Assembly: GCA_023213395.1 (NCBI GenBank)
Contig: CM041465.1
Coordinates: 43,221,741 to 43,285,740, forward strand
Direction of reading: 5' to 3'
DNA from: Cycas panzhihuaensis
Lineage: Eukaryota > Cycadophyta
DNA length: 64,000 nt
How positions within the stretch are numbered: the first letter of the stretch is position 1; every line of letters begins with the position of its first letter. The translations under genes and the position numbers were made by a program. Shown one piece after another: positions 1 to 11,040 of the stretch. The notes below the pieces were generated by a model that saw only the letters and a program-made list of their open reading frames with translations, was not told the origin of the DNA and did no database searches.

Positions 1-436
1 AATTCTCCAAGATGTATACAAATGAAGAAGGCTTCTCTATTTATAGCCTTCAAAATCCAACTCCTATTTTTTCCTCCAAAAAATGGACTTTAAAATAAAA
101 TAAAATAAATGATTCTTCTTTTAATTCTTCTAAAAACCAACTTCCTAATAATATTTTCTTCTATAAATTGACTTCATAATGATAGTTTCCCTCTATAGGA
201 AACCAATTTCATCTTTATTTTAGGAATGCTATACGTAAAGTTCTTAACCTAAATTACGCATGGTACAAGAAGACGATCAAGGATTTGCATATTGGGGAGA
301 TCAACATTAATGAGGGGGTAGAGACTAGAGCACAAAAAGGCAAGAAGCACATTTGGCTTTTATGTCCAATGTTTTGAGCTTATAAGAGCCAAACTCCTTT
401 AAGGAAGCAAAGGAAAAAATTGAATGGTAAAAATCC

Positions 437-1169
437 ATGGAAGAGGAGTATAACTCCATAATAAAAACCAATACATGGGATTTAGTTAAACTTCTCACTG
501 TTAAAAGATTGATTAGATGTAGGCTGGTTTATAAATTTAAGTTTCACCAAGATGGCTCCATTGCCAAGTGCAAAGCTACACTTGCTGCCAAAGGATTTTC
601 TCATGCTAAAGGTGTAGGTTTCAAAGAAACCTTTGCTCTGACAACAAAGATGACTACATTCTGATTATTGATCTATATGGCAGCACAATTTGGCTCGAAG
701 ATCCACTAGATGGATGTAAAGAGTCCCTTTCTAAGTAACATTCTGGAGGATGATTTTTACATGGATCAACCATAGGGATTTGAGTAGACAGGAAGAGAAC
801 GTTTGGTTTGCAGGCTTAGGAAATCCTTATATGGGTTAAATCAAGCTCCAAGGATTTGGTATTCTTTGATCAATGAGCATTTCTTAACCCATGGTTTCAT
901 AGGTTACGACTCAAATCACAGTTTATATGTGAAGTTAGAGGATGGACACATACATATAGTTGTAATTTATGTTGATGATTTAATCATCATTAGGAGTGAC
1001 ACTAAATAAATTGTAGACCTCAATGGATATTTGTCAAAAGCCTTTGAGATGATAGACTTAGGACTTTTGCATTCCTATCTTAGAATCATGATATGGTCGA
1101 AGCACGGCAACATATTCATGTCGTAGTCCAAGTATGCATATAGTTATTGGAGAGGTTTCGCATTGATGA
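437..1169 (+). pseudogene. Copia-1 reverse transcriptase (broken)
   Basis: Ty1/copia RT, which copies element RNA into DNA inside the virus-like particle. Visible in order: the EEEYNSI..TWDLV entry motif (437-490), the AKGFSHAKG..FKETFA block (about 585-640), KSLYGLNQAPRIWY (about 820-865) and the catalytic box YVDD at 968-979 (VIYVDDLIII). The catalytic aspartates are present, but the frame is broken between 664 and 803 and again after 1009, with several stops. The block between the two readable parts (DVK..FLN region) is recognisable only in pieces. It cannot make an RT as it stands. Confidence 0.85.
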
Positions 1170-1763
1170 GTGCAATTAGTTGCTACTCCCTTAGGGATAG
1201 GTGTAAAGCTAACTAGGCAAACTGATGAGGAGATTGTGGGTAAAACATTATTTAGACAGTTGGTAGGTAGTTCAATTTATCTATTTACCATGAGACTCAA
1301 TATCAACTATACTATTGGGATGGTGTTAAATTTCAATAGTAGTCATTCCATTTCACATTGGAAAGTTGCTAGAAGCATTTTGAAGTATGTTAAGGGGACT
1401 AATAGGTTTGGGCTTGAATTCATCGGTGCATAGATTTTAGATTGCAGGGGAACATAGATTCTAATTGGGCAGGTGACAATGATGATAAGTAGTCTACTTC
1501 TAGATATGTGTTCACATTGAATTTGGTTGTTGTTTCATGGGCCAACAAGAAACAAACTACAATATCATTGTTATCGAAAGAAGCAGAGTGCAAGGCAATA
1601 GTTGCAACTACTTGTGAGGTAGTTTGGCTAAGGAGGATAGTTGGCCACATTCACATTTATCAAGAGGGTGCTATAAATTTGTCCTGCGACAACTACAATA
1701 CAACTCTCGAAGAATCTAGTTTTTCATGCAAGGACATAGCATATTAAGATTCATTATCATTTC
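1170..1763 (+). pseudogene. Copia-1 RT tail and RNase H (broken, truncated)
   Basis: Carries the copia motif GSSIYLFTMRLNINYTIG (standard form GSLxYLTxTRPDIxYAVG), then WKVARSILKYVKGT, then the RNase H part with SWANKKQTTISLLSKEAE (standard SWxSKKQxxVxLSSTEAE), CDNYNTT and FHAR. A stop at about 1431 separates the two halves. Another stop follows HAR, and the reading ends in HIKIHYHF at 1763, where the Copia-2 LTR starts. The usual 40-60 residue tail of the family is therefore missing. Confidence 0.82.
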
Positions 1764-2114
1764 TGTTGGAGAATTGAAGCATAGAAGTAGATTACAAAAC
1801 AATAAATTGGATCACACAGACACACATCAAAAAGACATTCAACATAGTTTGTACACAACTATTTGGATAGGTGGAAAACCCCTTTAGGGAAAGAAAAACC
1901 ACCTCAAAAATAGATAATTGTATTATCAAAATGCATACTATACAATATACGTAATTTATCTTCAACTCCCCATTTTTAGGAGAGAAAATAGGACACTTTA
2001 AATAGGTTAAGTCAGGTAACTGCCCAATCAACTGCTTTTTATTTAATATAATATAAGATAAGTTTATAAAGTTCAAATTAAATTAAAAACATAAGATAGC
2101 ATTACTTGCTAACA
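1764..2114 (-). repeat. Copia-2 3' LTR
   Basis: On the minus strand it begins TGTTAGCAAGTAATG and ends CTCCAACA, giving TGTT...AACA ends, 351 bp. A purine tract lies immediately upstream. Its outer edge falls inside the Copia-1 RNase H codons, which fixes the boundary from both sides. No second copy was seen, so there is no LTR pair to date it. Confidence 0.8.
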
Positions 2115-2123
2115 TCCCCCTTT
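2115..2123 (-). other. Copia-2 polypurine tract
   Basis: Minus-strand AAAGGGGGA directly before the LTR start TGTTAG. This is the expected primer site for plus-strand DNA synthesis. Confidence 0.8.
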
Positions 2124-3720
2124 AATGATATCTTGTGTACGAGGATGATGAAGGCTTCATCATGTTGATCTCCCTTTAATGAAGACTTCATCAATCTTGA
2201 TTACTTGATGCAACTTATCGAACTTGGCTTTTGTAAGTGGTTTTGTTAAAATATCTACAACTTAAGTATCTATAGGATAATATAGTAAGTGAATGGTTCC
2301 ATCATTTACCAGATTCTGCATTAAATGTTGATGTAGTGCAATGTGCTTTGTTCTGGAATGAGCAATAGGATTAGTAGCAATGGAAATAGCACTTTAATTA
2401 TTAACATTTAATTTAATAGAAGATAAAGAAAAAATAAGTTCATTTAATAAAGATTGAATCCATAATGCTTCTTTCCTTGCTTTAACAAGAGCTCTATATT
2501 CAACTTCAGTTGTAGAAAGTGCCAATGATTGAATCTTTTTGCTTGATCAAGTAATTGGAGAGGAGTTTAGAAAAAAGATATACCTAGTTGTAGATTTCCT
2601 TTCATCAATATTTGCTGCCCAGTAGGAATTTGTATAACTAATTAGTTCAAGAGGATCATTAGATTGTTTGTAAGTTAAACCAAAATGAGTTATACATTTA
2701 AGATAGCGTAGGATTCTCTTGGCTACTTTCTAATGTGATTCATGTGGTTGCTACATGAATCTAGAACACAAAGCTATAGAGTAAGAAATATCAGGTTGTG
2801 TATGAGTAAGATAAATTAAACTACCAATTAGTTGTCGATATATAGTGGGGTCAACTGATGGTGTAGTGCAGTTAACAGTCAATTTAGTTCTAGACTATAG
2901 GTGTTGGGGCATGTTCGCAGTCTTCCATATTGAATGTTTCCAAAAGATCCAAGATATATTTGGGTTGAGAAATGGTAATTTCAGTCTCTTTTTGACAAAC
3001 TTGAAGTCCTAAAAAATAACGTAGTAGGCCTAAGTCTATCATTTCAAATTGAGACATTAAATTAGATTTTAAATTTAAAATATTAGAAGTTGAAGATTCA
3101 GTAAGTATAATGTCATCTACATAAAGAATAAAAAATGTAGTTTCATTATTGTCTTTCTTAAAGTAAACGTTGGGATCACTAATATATTTAGTAAAACCAT
3201 TATTTAAGAGATATTGATCAATTTTATTGTACTAAGCTTTAGGGGCTTTTTAAAGGCCATATAAAGATTTCTTTAATTTGCAAACTAAATTAGGATCTAA
3301 AATAAAGCCTTGAGGTTGTTTTATGTATTTTCTTCTTCTAAGTTGCTATTTAAAAAGGTGCTTTTAACATCCATTTGATGTATTTTCTAATCAAATTTAG
3401 CTGCAAGTGAAATAATGATTTTAATAGTATTCATTTTTGCTGTTGGGGCAAAAGTTTCATCATAGTGTATACCATCAACTTGAGAAAAACCTTTAGCAAG
3501 TCAACGTGCTTTATGTTTCCCAATGGCACCTTCAGAGTTGTATTTTGTATGATAGACTCATTTGCAATCCACCAAAATTTTTCCTAGAGAGAGAAACTAA
3601 GTCCCAAGTGTTGTTTTTAATAAGAGCATCAAATTCATTATTCATTGCTTATTGCCAAACTGGATTTTGACTGGCTTTTTTAAAGGAATTTAGATCAGTT
3701 TGAGACATTATCTCTACCAT
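2124..3720 (-). pseudogene. Copia-2 RNase H and reverse transcriptase (heavily decayed)
   Basis: No long ORF survives, but the minus-strand translation keeps copia landmarks. The RT catalytic box YVDD (ILYVDDIIL) is intact at 3112-3123. A YGLxxAP-like stretch lies near 3230-3260, and an RNase H block (STVEYRALVKARKEALW-like) near 2470-2520. The 3' end (about 2130-2230) is the usual RNase H tail before the PPT. Frameshifts and stops are frequent. The catalytic centre of RT is spared while the frame around it is destroyed, so this is a relic. Confidence 0.78.
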
Positions 3721-3756
3721 AAGAGCAAAGTTAACTTGTTGTTTTTGAAATCTAGT

Positions 3757-4745
3757 TTATTTGGAATCAGAAGGATTACTAAGATCTATTCTAGCATTAG
3801 AAATGGTTTTCTTGACCCATTTAGGTTGTTTCCAATGTGTGATGGTTATTTCACTAGTTATATCAGGTTCTGTTAAAATCAAGTTTTGAACTTGTTTCTT
3901 CAACAAGCAAGGATATTTGATTGGAATTAGAATTTGATGAAGATGTTTTTTCATCAAACTTTAACATCACATCTGATAGATATAGTGTGTGTTACTAGGT
4001 CAAACAAGTGATAGGCTCTGCTTTCTTTGCTTTAGCCCACAAAAAGATACATAGAACTTTTAGGGTTAAATGTTTGCTTTTTTTTTCTTTGGGAATATGT
4101 GCCCATGCGACACTTCCAAAGATTCTAAAGTGTTTAACGATCGGTTTCCTTCCAGACCATTTTTCTTTAGGTGTTATATTATTTAAGGATTTAGTTGGTA
4201 AACTGTTTAGTAAATAATTAGAGCAAATTATGGTTTTTTCCCAAAGTTTTAAATCTAGTTGTTTTGAATGTAACATGCATCTTGCCATTTCAACTAGAGT
4301 TCTATTTTTTCTTTCAACCACTCCATTTTATTGTGGAGTATAGGCGATTGTATGTTGAATTTAATACCATTTTTTTATAGTAAGTACTAAATTCATTACT
4401 AATAGACTCTTTAGCATTATTTGTTCTTAGAATTTTAATGTTGTAGTTAGATTCATTTTCTACTAAGGCTTTAAACTTTAAGAAAGTATTAAAACTTTCA
4501 CTACGATTTTTGAGAATATACACCCAACACTTTCTTGAATAATCATCAATAAAAATTGTAAAGTAGCGACTACCAAGATAAGAATTTACTTGGAAATGTC
4601 CACAATTACTTGAATGGATAAGTTCTAAGGGTTGTTTAACTCTTAAATTGGTTTTCTGTGGAAAAGGAGCTATGTGTTGTTTACCTGTCATGCAGGTTTC
4701 GCAGACTCCATAAATGGTTTTAAGAGGCAGTAGTCCAAGGACCAT
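3757..4745 (-). pseudogene. Copia-2 integrase with C-terminal linker (broken)
   Basis: Inserts element cDNA into the genome. From the 5' side: the GAG-pre-integrase zinc region end (VCETCMTGKQHIAPFP, about 4640-4700), the core with FTIFIDDYSRKCWVY, then VERKNRTLVEMARCML and ITPKEKWSGRKPIVKHFRIF (3995-4321), then a linker (3757-3957). The usual first catalytic Asp (HSDxCG) reads HSSNCG and the second (RSDxGGE-like) reads RTNNAKES, while the Glu in VERKN remains. Two of three catalytic residues are therefore lost. The frame breaks at about 4315. Confidence 0.85.
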
Positions 4746-6243
4746 ATTATACTGAGTTAGGAATCATAGTTTTCCATAACTCATATGACCAAAACGAGCA
4801 TTTCAAAGTTTACTGATTGGGTCTGATTGGGCAATAAAAAAAGTGAAGGTTTTCTGTTTAGTAGAATGAGTTAAATCGGATAGACTTTATAGACCAGTCT
4901 TGTAAGCAACAAGTCCAGAGGCAATGGCTTTGAATTAATTTAACAGTTGCTTATTGATAAACTTATCTTTCTAGAATTCAACAATAAGATTTTTTTGGCA
5001 AATTTGATAAATAGAAAGAAGGTTAGGTAAAAGACCAGGGACACAAAAAACATTATTAATTAAGCCATTTTTTAAAGAGACATTGCCAGTTCCTGCTACT
5101 TGGAGCTAGGAACCACTTCCGAATGAATTTTCTTCTTCGGAATTGAGTCCTGGTTTTTAAGTAGATAGTAGTTCTAGTTTTCCTGTCATATGATAGGTAG
5201 CTCTAAAATCTAAAATCCAAGAAGAAGTTTGTATGGTTGGAATAGAGAAAGCTGATGTAGACATAGTTATAGTATGATTGAAGTTTGGTTGAATACCCTT
5301 ATAGACTTTCCAAGCTTCAGAAGCAATTCTATTTCTACATGCATCAATGGTATGGCCTTTCTTATTATAGTAGGCATATGTTAAGATAGAATTGGATTTA
5401 GAGAAGCTTTTGTTTTGATAAGACTTTTGTATAGTTTGATTTGAATTGGTGAAATTGAATTTTGGATGATTACTAAGAATGGATTTCTTGTATGGTTTAT
5501 GGGGTTTACAAACATTGTAATGTTTGGTAGTAGATTGACAATTTTGATTTTTTGGTTTTTGAGATTTTGAGTTGGAGAAAAAAACATGTGATGGATCTTT
5601 TAGTTCTCTTGTTTGGGTTAACATAGATTGATATTCAACCAACTGGTTTGTGAGTTCATCAAAAGAGATGACTAGATGACCACACTGTTGTCGAGCAGTT
5701 TCATGTTGTATAAAAGCTTTAGGCAGTTTATTAATGGCAATACGTATGAGTGTATCATCATCTTTGGCATGTGTAGTGGTCGTGGTTATGTCTTTTTCTT
5801 TAATGATTATTTTAATGTAGTTACCAAGCTCAATGTTGGTTGAATGTAAGTGGGATAGAAATTCTTCAACTCTTGAAAAATTTTCGGATTTTAGATCATA
5901 CAATTTCTATTCTAAAAGGACTACTTGAGTAGTATCTACTTTTTCATATTTGTTTTTGATTTTGGTCTAAATAGTGGCAAGCCCATTTGTATCAATGAAC
6001 TGCCATTTGATATCAGGAGAGAGAGAGAGGTAAGGTGGTACTTAAGACTCCATCAAAGTTTATCAGATACACCACATAGGCATCTAAGATTTTGTCTGCA
6101 GGTGGTTGGAATTCTCCGGTAACGTATCTCCACAACTTTCATTGTTTAAGTTGATTGAACACTTTAAGTTTCTAGTTGGCATAATTTTGGCCAGTTAGAA
6201 TTGGAATCTTAGTAGAGGGGGTTGTCTTTGGCGTGAGAGACAT
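4746..6243 (-). pseudogene. Copia-2 gag and protease (broken)
   Basis: Gag starts at the ATG whose complement is at 6241-6243 (reads MSLTPKTTPSTKIPILTG), followed by the copia NYxxW motif in which the Trp codon is a stop (NYAN*KLKV). The long open part is 5157-5903: UBN2-type capsid, then a Ser/Asn/Lys-rich basic stretch. The zinc knuckle reads YAYYNKKGHTIDAC, with the first two Cys changed to Tyr. The protease active site, normally DSGAT, reads DFRAT near 5195-5210. Both RNA binding and proteolysis should be lost. 4746-5156 holds the decayed protease-to-integrase join. Confidence 0.82.
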
Positions 6244-6777
6244 TTTGGGAAAGAGATCCACTTAGAAGAAAATGCTTTATTTTATGTTTGAACAAAATAA
6301 TTCAAGGAATTAAATAAGTAAGAAGAAAATTTTCAACCACATGCCATAGTCTTGAATTATTGAGAAACTGAAATGTATGTTAAGGACATATTGTGCTTAA
6401 AAAAGAAATGTATACGTCACAACAAACCTTAGAAATAATGAATTGTCAAAATAAGAATTGTGTTATATAATAGAAATGTCAGAATGTGTTATATAGTGTA
6501 AGCATTGAAAAGAAGCGACTCTTGATGAAATTTATTTTGATATATATGAAATCTTAAATGGTAACTACTATCACAAGCTTACAGTGTCAAACATTACCAT
6601 TAGCTGTTTAGACAATTTTGTTTGTTTTGTAAATTTTAGCCTTAATACACATATATAAAAAAAAGTTATTAAAAAAACTGAAGAGTTTGTCTTAAAAAAA
6701 GGAAGATATAAGATTATAAAAAAATAAACTTATAACAATAGGGTTATAGATATGAAAAAAAAATCTAAGATTAAAGC

Positions 6778-6801
6778 ATATATATATATATATATATATA
6801 A
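6778..6801. repeat. (AT)12 microsatellite
   Basis: An uninterrupted run of alternating A and T, 24 bases, in AT-rich DNA. Confidence 0.95.
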
Positions 6802-6859
6802 TGTAAAGGGAACCTAAAAATAAGAAAAGATTAATGTTAAATCTTTAAATGTTGAATAT

Positions 6860-6955
6860 TAAAGGTTATATATTAAGGATGATGTATATTATAGATTATA
6901 TGTTAAAAGTTTATATTAAGGATGATATATATTATGGATTATATATTATAAAGAT
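6860..6955. repeat. Imperfect direct repeat, AT-rich
   Basis: Two copies of a roughly 35-bp unit (TATTAAGGATGATRTATATT followed by ATRGATTATATRTTA) begin near 6868 and 6914. They are separated by about ten bases. Confidence 0.7.
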
Positions 6956-7222
6956 CGAGATATTTTACTTGTTGTAGACTTGACGAAATGATGAAAAAAA
7001 GCGAATGAAGAAGGTGTTTGAGCCATTGAGGGAGAAAACGATCGAACAAATACGATCCAAGTTAGGTCTTCATTTAGGGGGGTAGGGGTGTCGACATCTC
7101 TTCCAACTTCCTCTTTGCGGTGACGATGGAGAACAAGTCTTCACCAGTAGCTTTCTTTCCTTCCTCCCTGTGGCAGTGATGGTGAATAGGTCTTTAGATT
7201 AATACTCTTCAGATTATTATTG

Positions 7223-7381
7223 ATGGTGAATGGACTTTTCGTCAAGGATGAGAGCGAGGAGAGCATGTACATTTTGAAATGGTCTTTGGATGCATTGAAT
7301 TTCACCTTCGATGATACCCTAATTCTCTACCACGTCAAACTTCTTCCCTCTCAAGGTTCGTGCTTACTCCCAAAGTTGTAA
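7223..7381 (+). pseudogene. Universal stress protein-like exon or fragment
   Basis: A 52-codon plus-strand ORF. The segment DESEESMYILKWSLDAL followed by NFTFDDTLILYHVKLLPS resembles the first beta-alpha-beta unit of plant USP-A proteins (VDxSEESMxALxWALDNL, then DTLxLLHVxP). These are soluble nucleotide-binding proteins of stress responses. The usual lead-in strand (VVVAVD) is missing and the ORF stops soon after the second strand, where GT in TCAAGGTTCG could be a splice donor. The rest of a USP (about 100 residues) is not visible before Copia-3 at 7555 or after it. It may be a first exon separated by the insertion, or a dead fragment. Assignment rests on motif likeness only. Confidence 0.45.
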
Positions 7382-7554
7382 TCCCGGTACAATGCTATCA
7401 TGACTGCATTGCCGAGGAGGTTTTGTGGTATGTAAATTTTTCGTCCCTCTTCACACTTCTGTCCACGAGCAGGCTCTGGTGGCAATGGTTATCTTTGTGT
7501 TTCTCTTTGTGAGTAGATGCCGGGCACAATTATCTACTTATGGAATGTAGAGAC

Positions 7555-7932
7555 TGACAGAATGAGGGATACAAGTTAGTCTCACAACATAAACCACATG
7601 CATAATGAAGCAAGAAGTGGTGATACGTCAATAAGACTCAACTCTCCAATTCTCATTAAAGAAGAATGAATGGTACAATTACATATTTATAATTTTACAC
7701 TAAGTCTAAACATAGGAGGTGGTTCAACAACCAACTCTTAACACTCCCATGAATTTTGGTGTGCTCAAACTACCTCATAAATGTTATGAGTATCTTTGAC
7801 TTCTAGAACTTTGACTAGGTATATTCTCTCTCTAGAATATTCTCATGTAGAATATTCCATGTGAGCAATTATTCTAGTGAACCTAAAATGAACTTAAATG
7901 AAATGAAATGGGAATGTACATTACTTCTAACA
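7555..7932 (-). repeat. Copia-3 3' LTR
   Basis: 378 bp. On the minus strand it starts TGTTAGAAGTAATGTACA and ends CCCTCATTCTGTCA. It is highly similar to 12892-13252, with a few substitutions and small indels. TSD GAGAC lies immediately outside. Confidence 0.92.
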
Positions 7933-7945
7933 CCCTCCCATAATG
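7933..7945 (-). other. Copia-3 polypurine tract
   Basis: Minus-strand CATTATGGGAGGG ends exactly at the LTR start TGTTAG. Confidence 0.85.
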
Positions 7946-8690
7946 TTAAGTTCATTTTCTCTTACAAACATTAATGTCCTTAATCTCTCAAAATTTTCAC
8001 AACTCAATGCTTTGGTGAGCAAGTCTGCAATTTGATCACTTGAGCTACAGTAGATCAATTCGACTATACCTTTCTCCACTTGTTCCTAAATGAAATGAGG
8101 ATGAATTTCCATGTGTTTGCTCCTTGCGTGGAAAACTAGATTCTTTGACAATTGGATTGCACCTTGATTGTCGCAAAATAATTGAGTAAGTTCATCTTGA
8201 TCAAGTTTGAAGTGGCTAAGAAGTCCTCTAAGCCAAATAGCCTCACAAGTTGCGCCATCGCAGACTTTATATTCAACTTCAGTAGATGATAAGGAAACTG
8301 TTGATTGTAATTTACTGCTCCATGACATCATTCCAGAATTAAGTGCAAATGAATATCTTGATGTAGATCTTCTTGTGTTAGCATCTCCTGCCCAGTCTGA
8401 GTTGGTAAATCCATGTAGTACAAATTTAGAAGATTTTTGAAATAGTAGTCCAAACCGAATAGTTCCACGAACATATCTCAAAATGCATTTTGCTGCTTTC
8501 CAATGTGATATGGAAGGAGCATTCATATATCTTGATACAATACCAACAGCATAACTCAAGTCATGTCTAGTGTTAGTCAAATATATGAGACTTCCCACTA
8601 GTTGCCTATATAGAGTTTCATCTACTGTGTTATCATTACTTTCTTTTACCAATTTGAGACCAACTTCCATTGGAGTTGAAATTGGTTTAC
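7946..8690 (-). pseudogene. Copia-3 RNase H (C-terminal part of pol)
   Basis: Degrades the RNA of the RNA:DNA hybrid. The open part 8086-8670 carries ETLYRQLVGSLIYLTNTRHD, the RT/RNase H join, then HWKAAKCILRYVRGT, SNSDWAGD-like TNSDWAGD, SWSSKLQSTVSLSSTEVE (catalytic Glu in STEVEY) and LFCDNQGAI (catalytic Asp). FHARSKHMEIHPHFI is followed by a stop. The continuing frame to about 7960 still reads the family tail (ELIYCSSSDQIADLLTKAL). Apart from that stop the domain is well kept and of normal length. Confidence 0.9.
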
Positions 8691-8766
8691 AATTCTCCTT
8701 GTGGAAGCATTTTAACCAATTGTAAGTATACTTTGACTGAGATACAAAGATATGATTTTTCTTTTG

Positions 8767-9300
8767 TCATATTTCCATTCCTAGGTAGACGTGCAATAGA
8801 CCGAGATCAGTCATATCAAAAGCCTTTGATAGTTGCTTTTTGAGTATGTTGATCCTCTCCATATTAGATGGAGTCAAAATAAGATCAACCACATACAAAG
8901 CTACAATTAGGATATCATCATCCTTATGCAACACATACAAGCTATGATTAGATTCACATCTTGTGAACCCATGTGAGACAAAATATTCATCAATGCGTGA
9001 GTACCACGCCCTTGGTGCCTGTTTTAGCCCATAAAGAGCTTTCTTCAACTTGCAAACAAGTTGTTCATTTCCTCTTTTTTCAAACCCTTCTAGTTGTTTC
9101 ATATAGACTTCTTCATTCAAAATGTCATTCAAGAAGGCATTTTTTACATCTATTTGATGAAGTTTCCAACCGACCTGAGCTGCAAGAGAAATCAACATCC
9201 TTATAGTAGTCATCTTTGCTACAGGTGCGAAAGTCTCTTCATAATCAATTCCAGGTGTTTGAGAGTAGCCTTATGCAACAAGTTGAGCTTTGTATCTTTC
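8767..9300 (-). pseudogene. Copia-3 reverse transcriptase (active site YVVD)
   Basis: Ty1/copia RT. It reads [68 protein letters not shown], then LYVVDLIL at the catalytic box (8884-8895). The family-invariant first Asp of YVDD is Val here, which should abolish polymerisation. The N-terminal part, upstream of 9213, is in a different frame and has stops. Everything else is close to consensus, so the active-site change looks like a late hit on an otherwise recent sequence. Confidence 0.9.
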
Positions 9301-10640
9301 TATGGGACCATTAGATTGATGCTTGACTCAATACAACCATTTGCCTTTTTGCCTGGAGGTAACTTGACAAGATCCCAAGTGTCATTTTTCATGATAGAGT
9401 CATATTCTTCTTTCATGGCTTTTTTCCAATGAGTTACTTCTTTAGCTTCATGAAATGTTTGAGGCTCCTCAACACTTAAGAGATTTGCCGTCAAAGCAAG
9501 ATTAGTTTTACTTCTTGTTTGAATTCCAGAATCTAAATTTACTTCTCCAGAATCTTGAATGGTTTGTAAATACCATTTTGGTAATTTCTTTGAAGAATTA
9601 GGAAAAGATGTAGGAGTAGGAATAGAAGAGGTGGAAGCTTCACTATGATCACTTTCTATACTTTCCTCACTATCACATATTTCTTTTCCTTTATGTTTTT
9701 GTTCTTCTTCTACAGGTATAATGAGCTGATCATCTTCTTTTGTTTCTTGAAACAAAACATCTCTACTTATGACAATTTTTTTGTCACTGAGACTCCAAAG
9801 CCTATATGCTTTTAATGTCGAGTTGTAACCTACAAGAATACATTTTGTACTCTTGTCATTAAGTTTGTGCCTTCTTTCTTTTGGCACATGTATATAAGCA
9901 ATACATCCAAATATTCTAAGATGTGCGACAAAAGGTTGTACATAAGTCCAAGCTTCTTCTAGAGTTATGTTTTTAACTACCTTTGTAGGACTAATATTTA
10001 ACAAGTACACAACTGTATTAACAACTTCTCCCCAAAGTCCTTTAGGAACATTTCTTGCCTTCATCATACATCATGCCATTTCAAGAATGGTACGATTTTT
10101 TCACTCTGCAACACCATTTTGTTGTGGAGTGTATGTCATTGTAAGTTGATGTTGTATCCCAGGATCTTTGCAGAAATTGATGAATTCAATGGATAGATAT
10201 TCGCCTCCGCGGTCACTTCTCAATATTTTTATTTTTCTGTTGGAATGATTCTCAACTTCAGCCTTGAATTCTCTGAACTTTGCAAAAGCATCTGATTTGT
10301 TTTTAATGAGATAGACTCAACGTTTTCTTGTGAAATCATCAATAAAGGTGATGAATGTTGTGCTCCTCCATATGATTGTGGTGAAATTGGCCCACATAAG
10401 TCAGAGTGTACCAATTCCAACTTCTCCTTTGCTCGCCACCTTGATTTCTGGAATGGTTCCCTGTGCTGCTTTTCAAGTGCACAAACTTCACATACTTTGT
10501 CAATTTTCTTGATTGAAGGTAAATCATTTACCATGTTCAATCTATGCATAAGTTGAAGACTGGTATAATTCAAATGACCAAATCAGTCATGCCATAAAGT
10601 GTTATCTGAATTTTTAGCAATAAGATTAAGCTCATAAGTG
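9300..10640 (-). pseudogene. Copia-3 integrase and linker (broken)
   Basis: From the 5' side: GAG-pre-integrase HHCC remnants with HLNYTSLQLMHRL and VCEVCALEKQHREPF (10573-10440), the core start LELVHSDLCGPISP (first catalytic Asp present), a frameshift near 10370, RSDRGGEYLSIEF (second Asp present, about 10190-10230), QNGVAE*KNRT with a stop beside the catalytic Glu (about 10090), then the open part 9300-10067 with NISPTKVVKNITLEEAW and FGCIAYIHVPKERRHKL. The acidic and Ser-rich linker and the RT entry motif EEYDSIMKNDTWDLVKL follow. All three catalytic residues exist but the frame is broken at least twice. Confidence 0.88.
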
Positions 10641-11040
10641 CCAGAGAATTTATCAACTCCATTCTCATATACACCTTGAGCTATTACATCATTGTCTTTT
10701 TTCATCAAACACCTTGACTTATCAAATTCTACCTTGATATATTATTTAGTTATGCAACTAACAAATAATAGATTGTGCTTGAAGGAGGGTACAAATAGCA
10801 CATTAGAAACCTTAAAGGTTCCATAATTTGGTTGACGAATGTAAATGGTCCCACAACTAACAACTTGATGCTGATTATTATCTCCAAGTACAATGGGAGG
10901 AATGCTACACTCCTTTAAGTCTTCAAACCAATTTTTTTGATGTATGATATGTTTTAAAGCTCCAGAATCAACATACCATTCACATGAATTTTAGTTTGTA
11001 GCATTGAATATACAGACTTTGTCATTTTATTTTGTTGACA
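10641..11040 (-). pseudogene. Copia-3 protease (broken)
   Basis: Aspartic protease that cuts the gag-pol polyprotein. The minus-strand reading has EWYVDSGALKHI near 10945-10985, so the DSG active-site triplet is intact, then IVLGDNNQHQVV and LFVPSFKHNLLFV, both standard for copia proteases. Stops occur just before EWYVDSG and after the LLFVSCITK segment, and no ORF over 60 codons remains. Confidence 0.8.

Larger units (their letters stand above)
1..1763 (+). mobile_element. Copia-1: decayed Ty1/copia fragment, 3' side cut by Copia-2
   Basis: A plus-strand copia relic that begins before the window. Coding similarity can be followed from about 262 (linker between integrase and RT), through RT, to RNase H, with many stops and frame changes. 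Bases 1-261 are AT-rich and show no coding similarity. The RNase H reading stops at the codons for HYHF, exactly where the Copia-2 LTR begins at 1764, so Copia-2 inserted into this older element. The continuation was not found on the far side of Copia-2. RT wording is close to Copia-3, suggesting the same broad lineage. Confidence 0.85.
1764..6243 (-). mobile_element. Copia-2: Ty1/copia element, gag-pol degraded, 5' LTR not found
   Basis: Minus-strand element with a 3' LTR at 1764-2114, an adjacent PPT, then RNase H, RT, integrase, protease and gag running up to a plausible gag start codon at 6243. Order and motifs are canonical for copia. It interrupts Copia-1. I could not find the matching 5' LTR or a TGGTATCAGAGC-type PBS beyond 6243, so the 5' end is lost or too diverged to see by eye. 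The right-hand limit given is the gag start, not the true end. Confidence 0.85.
6244..7222. other. AT-rich stretch without a recognisable gene
   Basis: The first few hundred bases may be the Copia-2 5' leader, but no PBS or LTR was seen. The rest is AT-rich with a dinucleotide run and a short direct repeat (listed separately). From about 7020 the base composition becomes more balanced and could be a host gene 5' region leading into the stress-protein-like ORF. No convincing ORF is seen. Confidence 0.5.
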
